Shown: positions 1 through 7,284 of the stretch, piece after piece
Position numbering within the stretch: the first letter of the stretch is position 1
Layout of the letters: every line of letters begins with the position of its first letter
Assembly (NCBI RefSeq): GCF_000317285.1
Contig: NZ_AJLN01000040.1
Location: forward strand, 1-64,000
DNA from: Chlorogloeopsis fritschii PCC 6912
GTDB taxonomy: Bacteria > Cyanobacteriota > Cyanobacteriia > Cyanobacteriales > Nostocaceae
Direction: 5' to 3'
DNA: 64,000 nucleotides
Made by a program: the position numbers and the translations under genes
The notes under the pieces: generated by a model
The model's input: the letters and a program-made list of their open reading frames with translations, nothing else
Told to the model about the DNA's origin: nothing
Database searches by the model: none

Positions 1-161
1 CCTCCTTGCGGCAGAGGTGATTTTGAAGGTGAACTTAGGGGCAATTTGGCTTTAGCGATGAAGACATTGAAAACTTTCTGAAGTAAATTCAAGAGCGCGA
101 TCGCATTACTGAAGTATTCATCGGTTCTTGGATCATTGACATCTTACACCATTCTCAAGAA

Positions 162-207
162 GAGCCAGAGGCTCTTAATTCTCGTTACCAGGTTCAACCT
201 GGTAACG
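162..207 (+). repeat. Bipartite palindromic dispersed repeat, copy 1
   Basis: Two adjacent palindromes: AGAGCCAGAGGCTCT followed by CGTTACCAGGTT-C-AACCTGGTAACG (183-207). The same pair of palindromes, nearly identical over about 46 bases, recurs in reverse orientation at 55457-55502. The second palindrome alone recurs at 56582-56610, and a variant lies at 24242-24292. The stems could fold as RNA hairpins. Function unknown. Confidence 0.8.
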
Positions 208-264
208 GGGGAAGACAAGCTTTCAGGATAAAATGCTTCTACGATCGCCTTCTCAACTTCACCC

Positions 265-430
265 TTCAACCTTTGAACTCGGAATTTTGTCTTCAGAACT
301 CGAAACGTCAGGTTTTTTACTCGGAGCTTCAGCTTCAGAACTCGAAATGTCGGGCTTTTTACTCCAATAATAAAGTTCAGAACTCGGAACGCCGAGCAAT
401 TTACTCCAACATCTGAGTTCTGAACTTCAA
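265..430. repeat. Degenerate TTCAGAACTCGAAA-type repeat cluster
   Basis: The unit TTCAGAACTCG(A/G)AA followed by a T-rich TTTTTACTC segment recurs about four times with spacings of roughly 45-65 bases, ending in an inverted copy (TGAGTTCTGAACTTC). The repetition is visible by eye but irregular. It resembles the AACTCAGAAAC units that form a tandem repeat inside the hybrid kinase at 26662-26760. No gene is evident. Confidence 0.55.
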
Positions 431-466
431 CTTTGCACCTCAAAAGTGCAATTACCGAGCTATTTT

Positions 467-940
467 CTACAAAACTGGCTCCTGAGACTTGCCCTTTCGA
501 GATTTACGGGCGAAACGTTGCCCCATTTCCTCAACTACTGTATCTAATCCCGATCCTTGTCCACTGGCTTTAGCATAGTTATACACTTGCAAGGCTGCTG
601 CATATGCTTCACTGCCAACTGCCAGAAAAGTATCATCTACTAATTCTTGCAACTGTGTCAGCGATAGTAATAGTGGATACAACGCTTCAAACAATTGCAC
701 ATCCTTCCGCATTTCTTCCAAATCAAACGATCGCGGCAAAAAATCAGGATTCTGTGTTGCTGCCTCTAATGCCTTACTAACAAAAGCTCGACTCTTGTCT
801 CCCATTTTGGGTAAAGCTTTACGCTCCTCGGCACTCAAATCAATTAAAAATGGTAGCTTTTCTTTAATTGTGGCGATCGCTTGCAACACAGCGTCTCTAT
901 CTTTTGTTGCCAGTGTTGCACTCACGGTAGTTCTGGACAT
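467..940 (-). CDS. Hypothetical protein (157 aa)
   Basis: I do not recognise this family. The product is soluble, mostly helical and charged, with no signal peptide or membrane segment. It starts MSRTTVSATLATKDRD and ends in a basic tail (RFARKSRKGKSQEPVL). The middle (residues about 35-120) is Leu-rich and looks like a helical bundle. It is preceded by a short AT-rich leader. The next gene on the same strand, a Uma2-type protein, lies about 140 bases upstream, so co-transcription is possible. A stretch near its 5' end (about 850-885) is duplicated with small changes at 1798-1832, next to other debris. I call it real from its length and normal composition; function unknown. Confidence 0.65.
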   Translation of the reverse strand: MSRTTVSATLATKDRDAVLQAIATIKEKLPFLIDLSAEERKALPKMGDKSRAFVSKALEAATQNPDFLPRSFDLEEMRKDVQLFEALYPLLLSLTQLQELVDDTFLAVGSEAYAAALQVYNYAKASGQGSGLDTVVEEMGQRFARKSRKGKSQEPVL

Positions 941-1080
941 AGAAGTAAATCTCTAGTATGGTTCTCTACACTAGAGTGCCCATATATACAAATAAAAGTA
1001 TTATGTTCCAAACTCATCATTTATGCAGATCTGGTTTTGGTAAAAGGCGATCGCACCCTCACCCTACAATTAAACAACGC

Positions 1081-1731
1081 TCAACCCTCATTGTGCTGAA
1101 ACTGGCTCAATAACCAAGTCCCAACTTCGGATTGGCTCATTTGACGGCTAAGACGTAAAGCTTCCTCTAAAATAGCGATCGCCAATCCAGGCAATACTTG
1201 AGATTCACGTATACGTTTACTGCCCTGATCTGCCATAGCATAGGCGATAATTTGGGCATTTTGTACATCTACTACCCAATATTCAGCAACACCAATATCT
1301 TCGTATAGCGATCGCTTTGTACCTAAGTCATCAAGCAGAGATGTTTTAGCAATCTCAATCACTAAATCTGGTGCAGGGTAGCGATCGAGGTTAACAATCC
1401 CTGTACCAGTTGGGATAGTTTGAGCGCGTTCTTTAAGATAATACGCCACATCAGGCTGACAGTCGTGAACACCAATTTTACGAAAAGTTGTGGTGTCTAA
1501 ACCTGTGGCTAAAATCCCTTTCAGTGTCGCAAATAGAGTTACAGCAAAAATAATTACCACATGATCTTTACCATGATCAAAACTCACTGGTGGCATTTCC
1601 AGCCTCATATGTCCTTTGTAGTAGTAGCTTTTTCCCTTCTCGTTGAGCAAGTTGGTGACTATCTGCTCATACTCATCCCAACAAGTGTAAATCCATGTAT
1701 CTGTGGGTAACTGGGTTTGTAACTCACTCAT
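1081..1731 (-). CDS. Uma2-family (DUF820) PD-(D/E)XK nuclease-like protein
   Basis: This 216-residue protein has the Uma2/DUF820 fold signature. The motif APDLVIEIAK (middle of the protein) supplies the PD and E-x-K residues of a PD-(D/E)XK active site. It is followed by the usual DDLGTKRSLYEDIGVAEYWVVD block, in which Lys, Tyr and the final Asp are family-conserved. Length is normal for the family. Uma2 proteins are extremely numerous in cyanobacteria and are assumed to be nucleases or transposon relics; the cellular substrate is unknown. The catalytic residues are intact, so it could be active. The 23-base segment spanning its 3' end (about 1069-1090) recurs at 1843-1863 downstream of degenerate DNA. 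Confidence 0.85.
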   Translation of the reverse strand: MSELQTQLPTDTWIYTCWDEYEQIVTNLLNEKGKSYYYKGHMRLEMPPVSFDHGKDHVVIIFAVTLFATLKGILATGLDTTTFRKIGVHDCQPDVAYYLKERAQTIPTGTGIVNLDRYPAPDLVIEIAKTSLLDDLGTKRSLYEDIGVAEYWVVDVQNAQIIAYAMADQGSKRIRESQVLPGLAIAILEEALRLSRQMSQSEVGTWLLSQFQHNEG

Positions 1732-1734
1732 TTT

Positions 1735-1880
1735 CTAACCTTGTTTCTCGGCAAACTCTAAAAATGCACTTGCAATCTCATCTAAATCGCGAGCAATAAA
1801 TGGTAGCTTTTCTTTAATGGTAGCGATCGCCTGAGACTCGACAATTAAACAACGCTCAACCCTCCTTTTGCTGAAACGAT
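1735..1880 (-). pseudogene. Duplicated gene debris (fragments of the two genes to the left)
   Basis: Two pieces of the neighbouring genes reappear here in the same orientation. The segment AATGGTAGCTTTTCTTTAAT followed by a HIP1 site (1799-1832) matches the 5' part of the 157-residue gene. The segment CAATTAAACAACGCTCAACC (about 1843-1862) matches the 3' end of the Uma2 gene. No open frame of useful length is left. This looks like the remains of a local tandem duplication. Orthology was not tested. Confidence 0.55.
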
Positions 1881-2180
1881 AGACTCTACAACTTTCTTTA
1901 AGATCTCTTGTAAGGCATACTCATATCGACTATGAATATTTATAAAATCTGATGATACTTTCTGGTTGATTCTTACAAAATTAAAGTAGGCAACACGATG
2001 GAGAAGGTAATTGACCTAATGTTGCCCAACTACGGTATATGTTTTTCTACGTAACCTGCGGTTTACCCAAATTGCCACTCTTAGGAGAACAGTGTATGGA
2101 TAGGAGCGGTTACGGGGATGAGATTTACTACGTAGTAGTTTAGTTTAAAAAATGACTTTGAAAAAATAAGGAGGTTCACC
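1881..2180 (+). promoter_or_regulatory. Upstream region of the Dps-like gene with a 12-base palindrome
   Basis: About 300 bases without a gene. It contains a possible sigma-70-like promoter (TTGACC at 2011, GTATAT 18 bases downstream), a perfect palindrome TACTACGTAGTA (2126-2137), and a strong ribosome-binding site TAAGGAGGT eight or so bases before the ATG. The palindrome lies about 45 bases ahead of the start codon, where an operator could act. Promoter and operator are inferred from sequence only. Confidence 0.4.
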
Positions 2181-2864
2181 ATGGCTAAAGTTGCACAGCA
2201 GATGGTGGAGCAATCCGGAATTGATGTGAAGGAACTGGTAGAAAAGCTTGTCCGGGCGGCAGCAGCAGAATTTACAACATACTACTACTACACAATCTTG
2301 CGAGCCAATGCCATTGGCTTTGAAGGTGAGGGATTGAAAGAAATTATTGAGGATGCTCGACTGGAGGATCGCAACCACTTCGAGGCTCTGGTTCCGCGTA
2401 TTTATGAGTTAGGTGGTGAACTGCCGCGAGACATTCGCGACTTTTCCAATGTCGCAGCCTGTCCTGATGCTTACCTACCAGAACGCGATCGCGGTAATGG
2501 TAATGAAAGTACATCAGCACGAGTCGGCTTTACCGGTGGCGGAACTGAGGAGGCAAAGCAAGCCATCTCAGAGGTCAAGCAGGGAGTAGAGCAAGGTAAT
2601 ATTAGGCCGATGTTGCAGGTATTGGTAGAAGCCGAGCGCTGTGCAATCAGGGTTTATACTGACATTTGCAATCTGACTTTCGGCAAAGATCATCGTACCT
2701 ATGAACTGTCTCTAGCGATCTTGAATGAAGAAATAGAGCATGAAGCTTGGTTTAGCGAATTTCTCGGTGAAGGGCCATCAGGACACTTCCGTCGAGGCGT
2801 GCCAGGTGAATCACCTTATACCTCCCGGTTCTTGGTTGTGCCTAACGGTCATAACGGCAAATAA
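2181..2864 (+). CDS. Dps-like ferritin (DPSL-type iron/DNA protection protein)
   Basis: This 227-residue protein belongs to the ferritin-like four-helix family and most resembles the Dps-like (DPSL) branch shared by archaea and some bacteria. Candidate diiron ligands are Glu30 ([12 protein letters not shown]), Glu62 and His66 (LEDRNH), Glu150 or Glu152 (VEAERC) and Glu183/184 with His187 (EEIEHEAWF). Cys94, Cys154 and Cys163 lie near these helices; a Cys pair by the ferroxidase centre is typical of DPSL proteins. The expected role is oxidation and storage of Fe(II) with peroxide, protecting DNA. The ATG has a strong SD (AAGGAGGT). It is longer than ordinary Dps (about 160-180 residues) because of an insertion around residues 95-130. 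Single-gene unit, probably stress regulated. Confidence 0.8.
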   Translation: MAKVAQQMVEQSGIDVKELVEKLVRAAAAEFTTYYYYTILRANAIGFEGEGLKEIIEDARLEDRNHFEALVPRIYELGGELPRDIRDFSNVAACPDAYLPERDRGNGNESTSARVGFTGGGTEEAKQAISEVKQGVEQGNIRPMLQVLVEAERCAIRVYTDICNLTFGKDHRTYELSLAILNEEIEHEAWFSEFLGEGPSGHFRRGVPGESPYTSRFLVVPNGHNGK

Positions 2865-3184
2865 GTAGTTGGGCAAAATAAAATCATTCGTAGAGACAGG
2901 GAAAAGGGAACAGGGAACAGTTGACAGGGAATAGGGGGATTATTTCTCTCCCCACGCCAGGTGCTACAACCGAGCGGAGCCGGAGACTCCGAAAGCTCCG
3001 GGGAACCTCCCAAAGTTCTGAGCGGCGCAAGCCGTACCTACTTCTATCCGCTCCGCGTCTACCGCGTCTTTTGACTTCTCTTTGCAACGCACTGGCTCCT
3101 CTCCCCCTCCTCTTTCTAGCCCCTAGCTCCTATTTCCCCCTGTCTTCTTCTCATAAACAAACTTGATGTACAGGAGCAGTCAAG
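2865..3184. repeat. STRR and dispersed-repeat block between the Dps-like and Rieske genes
   Basis: No gene. The left part is a run of purine-rich heptamers of the type GGGAACA/GGGAATA (about 2896-2940). Then comes GC-rich palindromic sequence (GAGCGGAGCCGGAGACTCCG and relatives) and a pyrimidine-rich tail (CTCCTCTCCCCCTCC, CCCCTAGCTCC). Both strands are open over parts of this, but the translations are low-complexity products of the repeat. AGGAG at 3172-3176 is the ribosome-binding site of the next gene. Confidence 0.7.
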
Positions 3185-3565
3185 TTGGAGTCAGAGGCAG
3201 TGTCTTATGTAACAGTGGCAAAGGTAGAGGAGATTCCACCAGGACAAACACGGATGCTACAGGTAGGCTCATGTTCGATTGTACTTGTAAACGATTTAGG
3301 TGAATTCCACGCTTTACAAGGTCTGTGCGGACACCAAAATTTGCCATTAGCAGGAGCTAAGGTTTGGCAAGGAGTACTGGATTGCCCTTGGCATCATTTT
3401 CAGTATGATATCCGCACGGGAGAGAATCTTTACCCTAAACGCATCTATCCACTCAATGCTCTCCCCAAACTACGAGAGCAAATCTCCTCCCTACGTATCT
3501 ATCCTGTGCAAATAGTCGATGGCAAAGTGCAGGTGAGAGTGCCGCAAAGCTGTGAGTTAGGCTAA
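3185..3565 (+). CDS. Rieske [2Fe-2S] ferredoxin-like protein
   Basis: A 126-residue single-domain Rieske protein. The cluster ligands are visible as CGH (LCGHQN) and CPWHH (LDCPWHHFQYD), i.e. Cys-x-His ... Cys-x2-His with normal spacing. There is no membrane anchor or signal peptide, so it is probably a soluble electron carrier like the ferredoxin subunits of ring-hydroxylating dioxygenases or the small domain of NirD. The start chosen is TTG because AGGAG sits 8 bases upstream and no ATG precedes the conserved beta strands. No oxygenase or reductase gene lies nearby, so the partner is unknown. A pentapeptide-repeat gene follows on the same strand after about 60 bases and may share the transcript. 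Confidence 0.88.
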   Translation: MESEAVSYVTVAKVEEIPPGQTRMLQVGSCSIVLVNDLGEFHALQGLCGHQNLPLAGAKVWQGVLDCPWHHFQYDIRTGENLYPKRIYPLNALPKLREQISSLRIYPVQIVDGKVQVRVPQSCELG

Positions 3566-3627
3566 TAATATAGCCGATGAGGTGGAGAAGTATATCAGCC
3601 CAGAGGTAACGTTGAGAGGCAAATCAT

Positions 3628-4572
3628 ATGGACGCCGAGGATCTTCTGAGGCGCTATGGGATTGGAGAAAGGGATTTTCACACTGTAGATTTACGTGGAG
3701 CAAAGCTGCAAGAAGTAGATCTGAGTGGGATAGTTCTGAAGAAGGCTATCTTGTGTGAAGTAGACCTAAGTGGAGCAAACCTAGTCGGGGCAGATCTAAA
3801 TGGGGTAGTTTTGCAGCGAGCTAACCTAAATAGAACACGTCTAAATGAGTCTCACTTAGTTGGGGCAGATCTATATAAAGCAAATCTAACTAATGCAGAT
3901 TTAAATGGAGTTATTTTGTGGAGAGCAGTGCTAGAGAAAGCTATCTTGTCTCAAGCTGACTTGAGTAGGGCAAATTTGGATGATGCGAATCTGACTGGAG
4001 CAAACTTGAGTAAAGCAAACTTAAAGGCGGCAAAGTTAAGTAAAACAAACCTGAGCAAGACAAATCTAACCGAGGCAAACCTTTGTCGGGCAACTCTGAT
4101 TGAGACGAAACTGATTTTGGCAGACTTACGTGGAGCAAATTTAGAGTTGGCAAATCTGACTAAGGCGAACCTCACAGAGGCAGACTTAAGTCGAGCTAAC
4201 CTAGAGGGTGCTAACTTGAGTGGAGCAAATCTAAGTGGGGTAAACCTAAGTGGGGCGAAACTAACTGGAGCAAATTTACACAAAGCAAATTTAATTGAGG
4301 CCAAATTAATTTTGGCTGGTTTGCGTGGGGCAAATTTGGAACGAGCAGAGCTGACTAAGGCAAACTTAACAGAGGCAGATCTGAGTTGGGCACGTTTGAA
4401 TGGTGTCAATCTCAGTGGAGCCTGCCTGCACCGAGCAATTCTCACAGATGTAAATCTGGATTCAGCGATTCTGCGTGGTGCTGACTTAATTGAGGCAAAG
4501 CTGGATCAAGTTGAGATGAATAACTTAGATCTAAGTTGGGTAACAATGCCTAATGGAGTAGTCTACTTCTGA
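3628..4572 (+). CDS. Pentapeptide-repeat protein
   Basis: After a short N-terminal lead (MDAEDLLRRYGIGERDF) nearly all of the 314 residues are A(D/N)LxX pentapeptides (for example ANLSG, ADLRG, ANLTE), about 50 units. This predicts a right-handed quadrilateral beta helix with Leu and Ala pointing inwards. The N-terminal segment resembles the start of other cyanobacterial pentapeptide proteins that begin with a short amphipathic helix. There is no signal peptide or other domain, so a cytosolic role is likely. Pentapeptide proteins are abundant in cyanobacteria and mostly of unknown function; some mimic DNA and bind gyrase, which cannot be concluded here. The long antisense open frames over this gene are artefacts of the repeats. 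Confidence 0.93.
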   Translation: MDAEDLLRRYGIGERDFHTVDLRGAKLQEVDLSGIVLKKAILCEVDLSGANLVGADLNGVVLQRANLNRTRLNESHLVGADLYKANLTNADLNGVILWRAVLEKAILSQADLSRANLDDANLTGANLSKANLKAAKLSKTNLSKTNLTEANLCRATLIETKLILADLRGANLELANLTKANLTEADLSRANLEGANLSGANLSGVNLSGAKLTGANLHKANLIEAKLILAGLRGANLERAELTKANLTEADLSWARLNGVNLSGACLHRAILTDVNLDSAILRGADLIEAKLDQVEMNNLDLSWVTMPNGVVYF

Positions 4573-4582
4573 GTTAAAAAGG

Positions 4583-4612
4583 AAAGAAAGTTTTTTCATG
4601 TGTTCTGGTGTA
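4583..4612 (-). repeat. Dispersed repeat, copy with ACACATGAAAAAACTTTC
   Basis: On the minus strand this reads CACCAGAACACATGAAAAAA then CTTTC. The same string occurs on the plus strand at 55503-55527, and a close variant at 13863-13889 (CACCAAAACACATGAAAAAA). It lies just after the stop of the pentapeptide gene. It is one member of a family that borders pyrimidine-rich STRR sequence elsewhere in the window. Confidence 0.65.
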
Positions 4613-4838
4613 CGCAGTTCATGGTGGCTACTTACATAGAAAATCAGGTGTTACTGATTTAAAGTATGATTTGCCTCACGCAGAGGAGCCACTGCGGTGG
4701 ACGGGTTTCCCGGCATAAAGCAAGTGGCGTCCGCAGAGGCGCAGAGAGTAAGAGTTTGAAATGCCTGATTTTTAAATTTCATACCTCAATTCACTAATGC
4801 CGAAAATAATCTGGTTGCAACTGTTCGTGGAGGTTTCA

Positions 4839-5072
4839 ATGGTATTGCAACTGCTCAAGCAAACGGTTTTGTTCACCGAAGAGGACGAAAAGTATCTGCG
4901 TCAGGCTGGTGAAGTGTTGGCAGATCAAATTACAGCAACAATTAAACCTTTCCTCGCAAAGAAAGGCCATAGTCTTGATGATGTGGAGAAAATGTATCAA
5001 GCTTGGTTTAAGTCGGTAGTCCTGCAAGTCACTTTGTGGTGTTACCCTTACGTGAAGGACGGTGATTTTTAA
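4839..5072 (+). CDS. Small hypothetical protein (77 aa)
   Basis: I do not recognise the family with certainty. The product begins MVLQLLKQTVLFTEEDEKYL and ends WCYPYVKDGDF; it is acidic to neutral, helical, with no signal or membrane segment. An earlier in-frame start exists 42 bases upstream, but this ATG has GGAGGT six bases ahead and gives a compact protein. The pattern of a short amphipathic lead, a central Asp/Glu/Lys helix and a C-terminal aromatic block is globin- or helical-bundle-like at best. It is convergent with the following hydrolase gene, with only two bases between the stops. It may be a remnant of a larger sensor protein. Confidence 0.55.
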   Translation: MVLQLLKQTVLFTEEDEKYLRQAGEVLADQITATIKPFLAKKGHSLDDVEKMYQAWFKSVVLQVTLWCYPYVKDGDF

Positions 5073-5074
5073 AC

Positions 5075-5974
5075 TCACTGCTCAAGTAAAGGTAAAAATT
5101 TCCGAATCAAACCAATTGTCACGGCAGGAAGCTCCAATTGGGGAGTAAAACCTACATCATCTAAATGTAGAAAAATCCGAATCGCTTTAGGGTTCATTTC
5201 AGCGAAACGACGTCCTACATCAGGCCCAGTATACTTTGACTTTTGCCCCCATATGATAGCAGTGGGAACAGTTAATTGAGGAATGTATGTGGACAAATCA
5301 AAGGATAAATCTCCGCGCACAAAAGCAAGAGCAGCATACTCAGCATTAAACTGTTGGGCAGATTGCAGGTATGCTTCGACAATTTCGGGGTAAATTCTTT
5401 CTGGGCGGGCAAACTGGCGTTGTTCTAGAAAACTGCGAATGCCAAAGCTTGTGGAAACCCCAGTCATGTATAGTAGACGATCCAGCATCGGGATTTTGAT
5501 GATTTGAGCAGAAAAGCTATTTTTGTAGTCTTCGCCAAATTCTTCAAGAGCTGCTGGTGTAACTAAAATCAATGACTTGAATAAATCAGGACGAGCGATC
5601 GCCGCACGAATGGTAAAAGCAGCCGTCAATCCCGAAGCGATCGCCACAGTCGGAATGCTATAGGTATTTTCGATAAACTCAATAATGGTTGTAATGTAGT
5701 CTTCAATCTGATAGCTGTGGGCTGGATGATCCGAGTGTCCCCAACCAATCAAATCTGGTGCCAAAACTTGATAATCTGGAGCAAAAGCCGGGTAAACTTT
5801 CGACCATTCATAGGCAGACGAACCACCACCAAAGGCGTGTAAAAAAACTAATTTGCGATCGCTTGATTTGGGGACATCCAGATCTACCCAAGGCTTTTCG
5901 TCAGCAGTATAGTAAACCATTCTGCCTAGCTTAGTCATCACGGAATTTTGGCTAAAGCCTGGTGGCACAAACAT
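5075..5974 (-). CDS. Alpha/beta-hydrolase-fold protein lacking the catalytic triad
   Basis: The 299-residue sequence follows the alpha/beta-hydrolase plan: oxyanion-loop strand FLHAFGGGSS, GWGHSD after strand 4, the nucleophile-elbow region VAIASGLTAAF, the acid-loop region IIWGQKSKYTGPDVG, and the His-loop region DDVGFTPQLELP. At the three catalytic positions it has Gly (residue 115) for Ser, Ser (246) for Asp and Phe (276) for His. All three triad residues are therefore replaced while the fold signature is kept, which predicts a non-hydrolytic binding or scaffold protein. The start is an ATG nine codons inside the longest frame; AGGGG lies about eight bases upstream. Family assignment is firm; loss of activity is inferred from alignment by eye. 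Confidence 0.85.
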   Translation of the reverse strand: MFVPPGFSQNSVMTKLGRMVYYTADEKPWVDLDVPKSSDRKLVFLHAFGGGSSAYEWSKVYPAFAPDYQVLAPDLIGWGHSDHPAHSYQIEDYITTIIEFIENTYSIPTVAIASGLTAAFTIRAAIARPDLFKSLILVTPAALEEFGEDYKNSFSAQIIKIPMLDRLLYMTGVSTSFGIRSFLEQRQFARPERIYPEIVEAYLQSAQQFNAEYAALAFVRGDLSFDLSTYIPQLTVPTAIIWGQKSKYTGPDVGRRFAEMNPKAIRIFLHLDDVGFTPQLELPAVTIGLIRKFLPLLEQ

Positions 5975-6097
5975 AAATTCAACCCCTATACGCACAATCA
6001 ACTATAGGTCTATTATTTCGATCCTGCTGGCGATCGCCATAAAAGTGCATCATTCTCAAGTTGCATCCCATTCAATGAAGTGCGATGCTGCATAGAC

Positions 6098-6580
6098 ATG
6101 AGACTCACTTTTGATATCATTGACGAACAAACCGCTCGGTATATACTCACTTGGCGCTACGAACCACCTTATGACTTCTATAACTCAGATTCTGAGAAAC
6201 TAGAGTCTGCTCTTACAACGTTGCTGAATCCAGAAAACTGTTACTACAGTATTTGGGATGAAAGCCGGGCTGTAATTGGATATTGTTGTTTTGGAAACGA
6301 GGCGCAGGTTCCAGGAGGAGACTACAGTCAGGGAGCGTTGGATGTTGGCATGGAATTGCGCCCAGATCGAACAGGTAAAGGACAAGGTACTCAAATTATT
6401 CAAGCGGTAATCGTATTTGCTCGGCAAAACTTCCAGGCTAGTAAGCTACGGGTAACGATCGCTGCCTTCAATCAACGGGCACTGCGGGCGTGGCAGAAGG
6501 CTGGCTTTGAGATTGTCAAAGAGTTTGTCAAGGCTGCGGATAGCCAAAGGTTTTTCATCTTGATGGGATATTTCGTTTAA
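6098..6580 (+). CDS. GNAT-family N-acetyltransferase
   Basis: A 160-residue GNAT domain. The acetyl-CoA pyrophosphate-binding motif A is seen as LRPDRTGKGQGTQI, in the middle of the protein after strand 4. It is followed by LRVTIAAFNQRALRAWQKAGF, the usual motif B with Asn and the C-terminal GF. The N-terminal part (TWRYEPPYDFYN) resembles the RimJ/RimL-like or YjcF-like class with an aromatic WRY patch. The substrate cannot be told. I chose the ATG that starts MRLTFDIID; a start six codons earlier is possible, and neither has a good ribosome-binding site. It is divergent from the hydrolase-like gene with about 120 bases between them. Confidence 0.85.
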   Translation: MRLTFDIIDEQTARYILTWRYEPPYDFYNSDSEKLESALTTLLNPENCYYSIWDESRAVIGYCCFGNEAQVPGGDYSQGALDVGMELRPDRTGKGQGTQIIQAVIVFARQNFQASKLRVTIAAFNQRALRAWQKAGFEIVKEFVKAADSQRFFILMGYFV

Positions 6581-7284
6581 CTCAAAGCCGATCCAAACAA
6601 GAGCGATCGCCATTTCCAATCACAACCCCTGAAATCTGTAAAGGGGAATTGGGGACTAGGTACTTGTGACTAGGGGAAAGGAACCCTCAGGAAATTTGAT
6701 TCCTCTGCGTCGCGCACCTCGACTCAAGGTCAGTAATACTTATTTATCTCTTATTTATCTCTTATTCATATCTTATTTGTCTTTGTCAACTAGCTTTATT
6801 AAGTTATATTGCACAGCTTCTTAAATACATAGAAATATGCTTGTAATTGTCATCATTTTTATCAATGCTTAAATCAAAAATCTGCTTTAGAAATGCAGAA
6901 TTGAGAGCAAGCATAGATTTTTAATGATAGTCATGATAGTCATTTGACTATTGCATAATCATCCCAAGTAACATTTAGCCATTTATATAAACTTTTCCTT
7001 ATATCAGTAATCTAATATTTATTTAATAATCACTGGTTTAGAATGAACTTTTTTGACTTAAAAGCTGTAAGCTATTGAAAAGAAACAGCGTAAATGATTT
7101 TTTTAAATACAAAAGCGTGATTGCAAATACAGAATTTTTATGATGTTTGCCATCTCCTTTGTTGATATCGGCTGATGGTCAACCTTACATAGCGTGAAAT
7201 ACGCCCTAGTAGAGCAAGAAACACCAATTTTTTCTTGCCCAGAATTGTCATATCTAAAAAACAAATTTACACACAGAGGTTATC
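6581..7284. other. Long AT-rich leader region ahead of the cmp operon
   Basis: About 700 bases with no credible gene. It contains a few HIP1 sites, a short tandem run of CTTATTTATCT/CTTATTCATAT units (about 6738-6780), long AT-rich stretches, and AGAGGT just before the cmpA start. The length suggests a complex promoter or long 5' leader, as expected for a CO2-regulated operon. No LysR gene of the CmpR type lies beside it, and I could not define an operator. Confidence 0.5.

Larger units (their letters stand above)
1..466. other. Gene-poor left edge with repeats
   Basis: I see no convincing gene here. The open frame on the minus strand at about 144-443 translates to a low-complexity string of FRVL/KVKN-like blocks produced by repeated DNA, so I do not call it. 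The stretch holds a bipartite palindromic repeat (162-207) and a degenerate repeat cluster (about 265-430), both listed separately. The first 140 bases show only HIP1-like sites. Confidence 0.6.

Noticed and set aside
144-443. 99-codon minus-strand frame
   Set aside because: Translation is a string of near-identical FRVL/LRVKN blocks produced by the repeat cluster, with no ribosome-binding site; judged repeat DNA, not a gene.
3941-4445. Two long antisense frames over the pentapeptide gene
   Set aside because: Regular repeats on the plus strand force open frames on the minus strand; translations are low-complexity.
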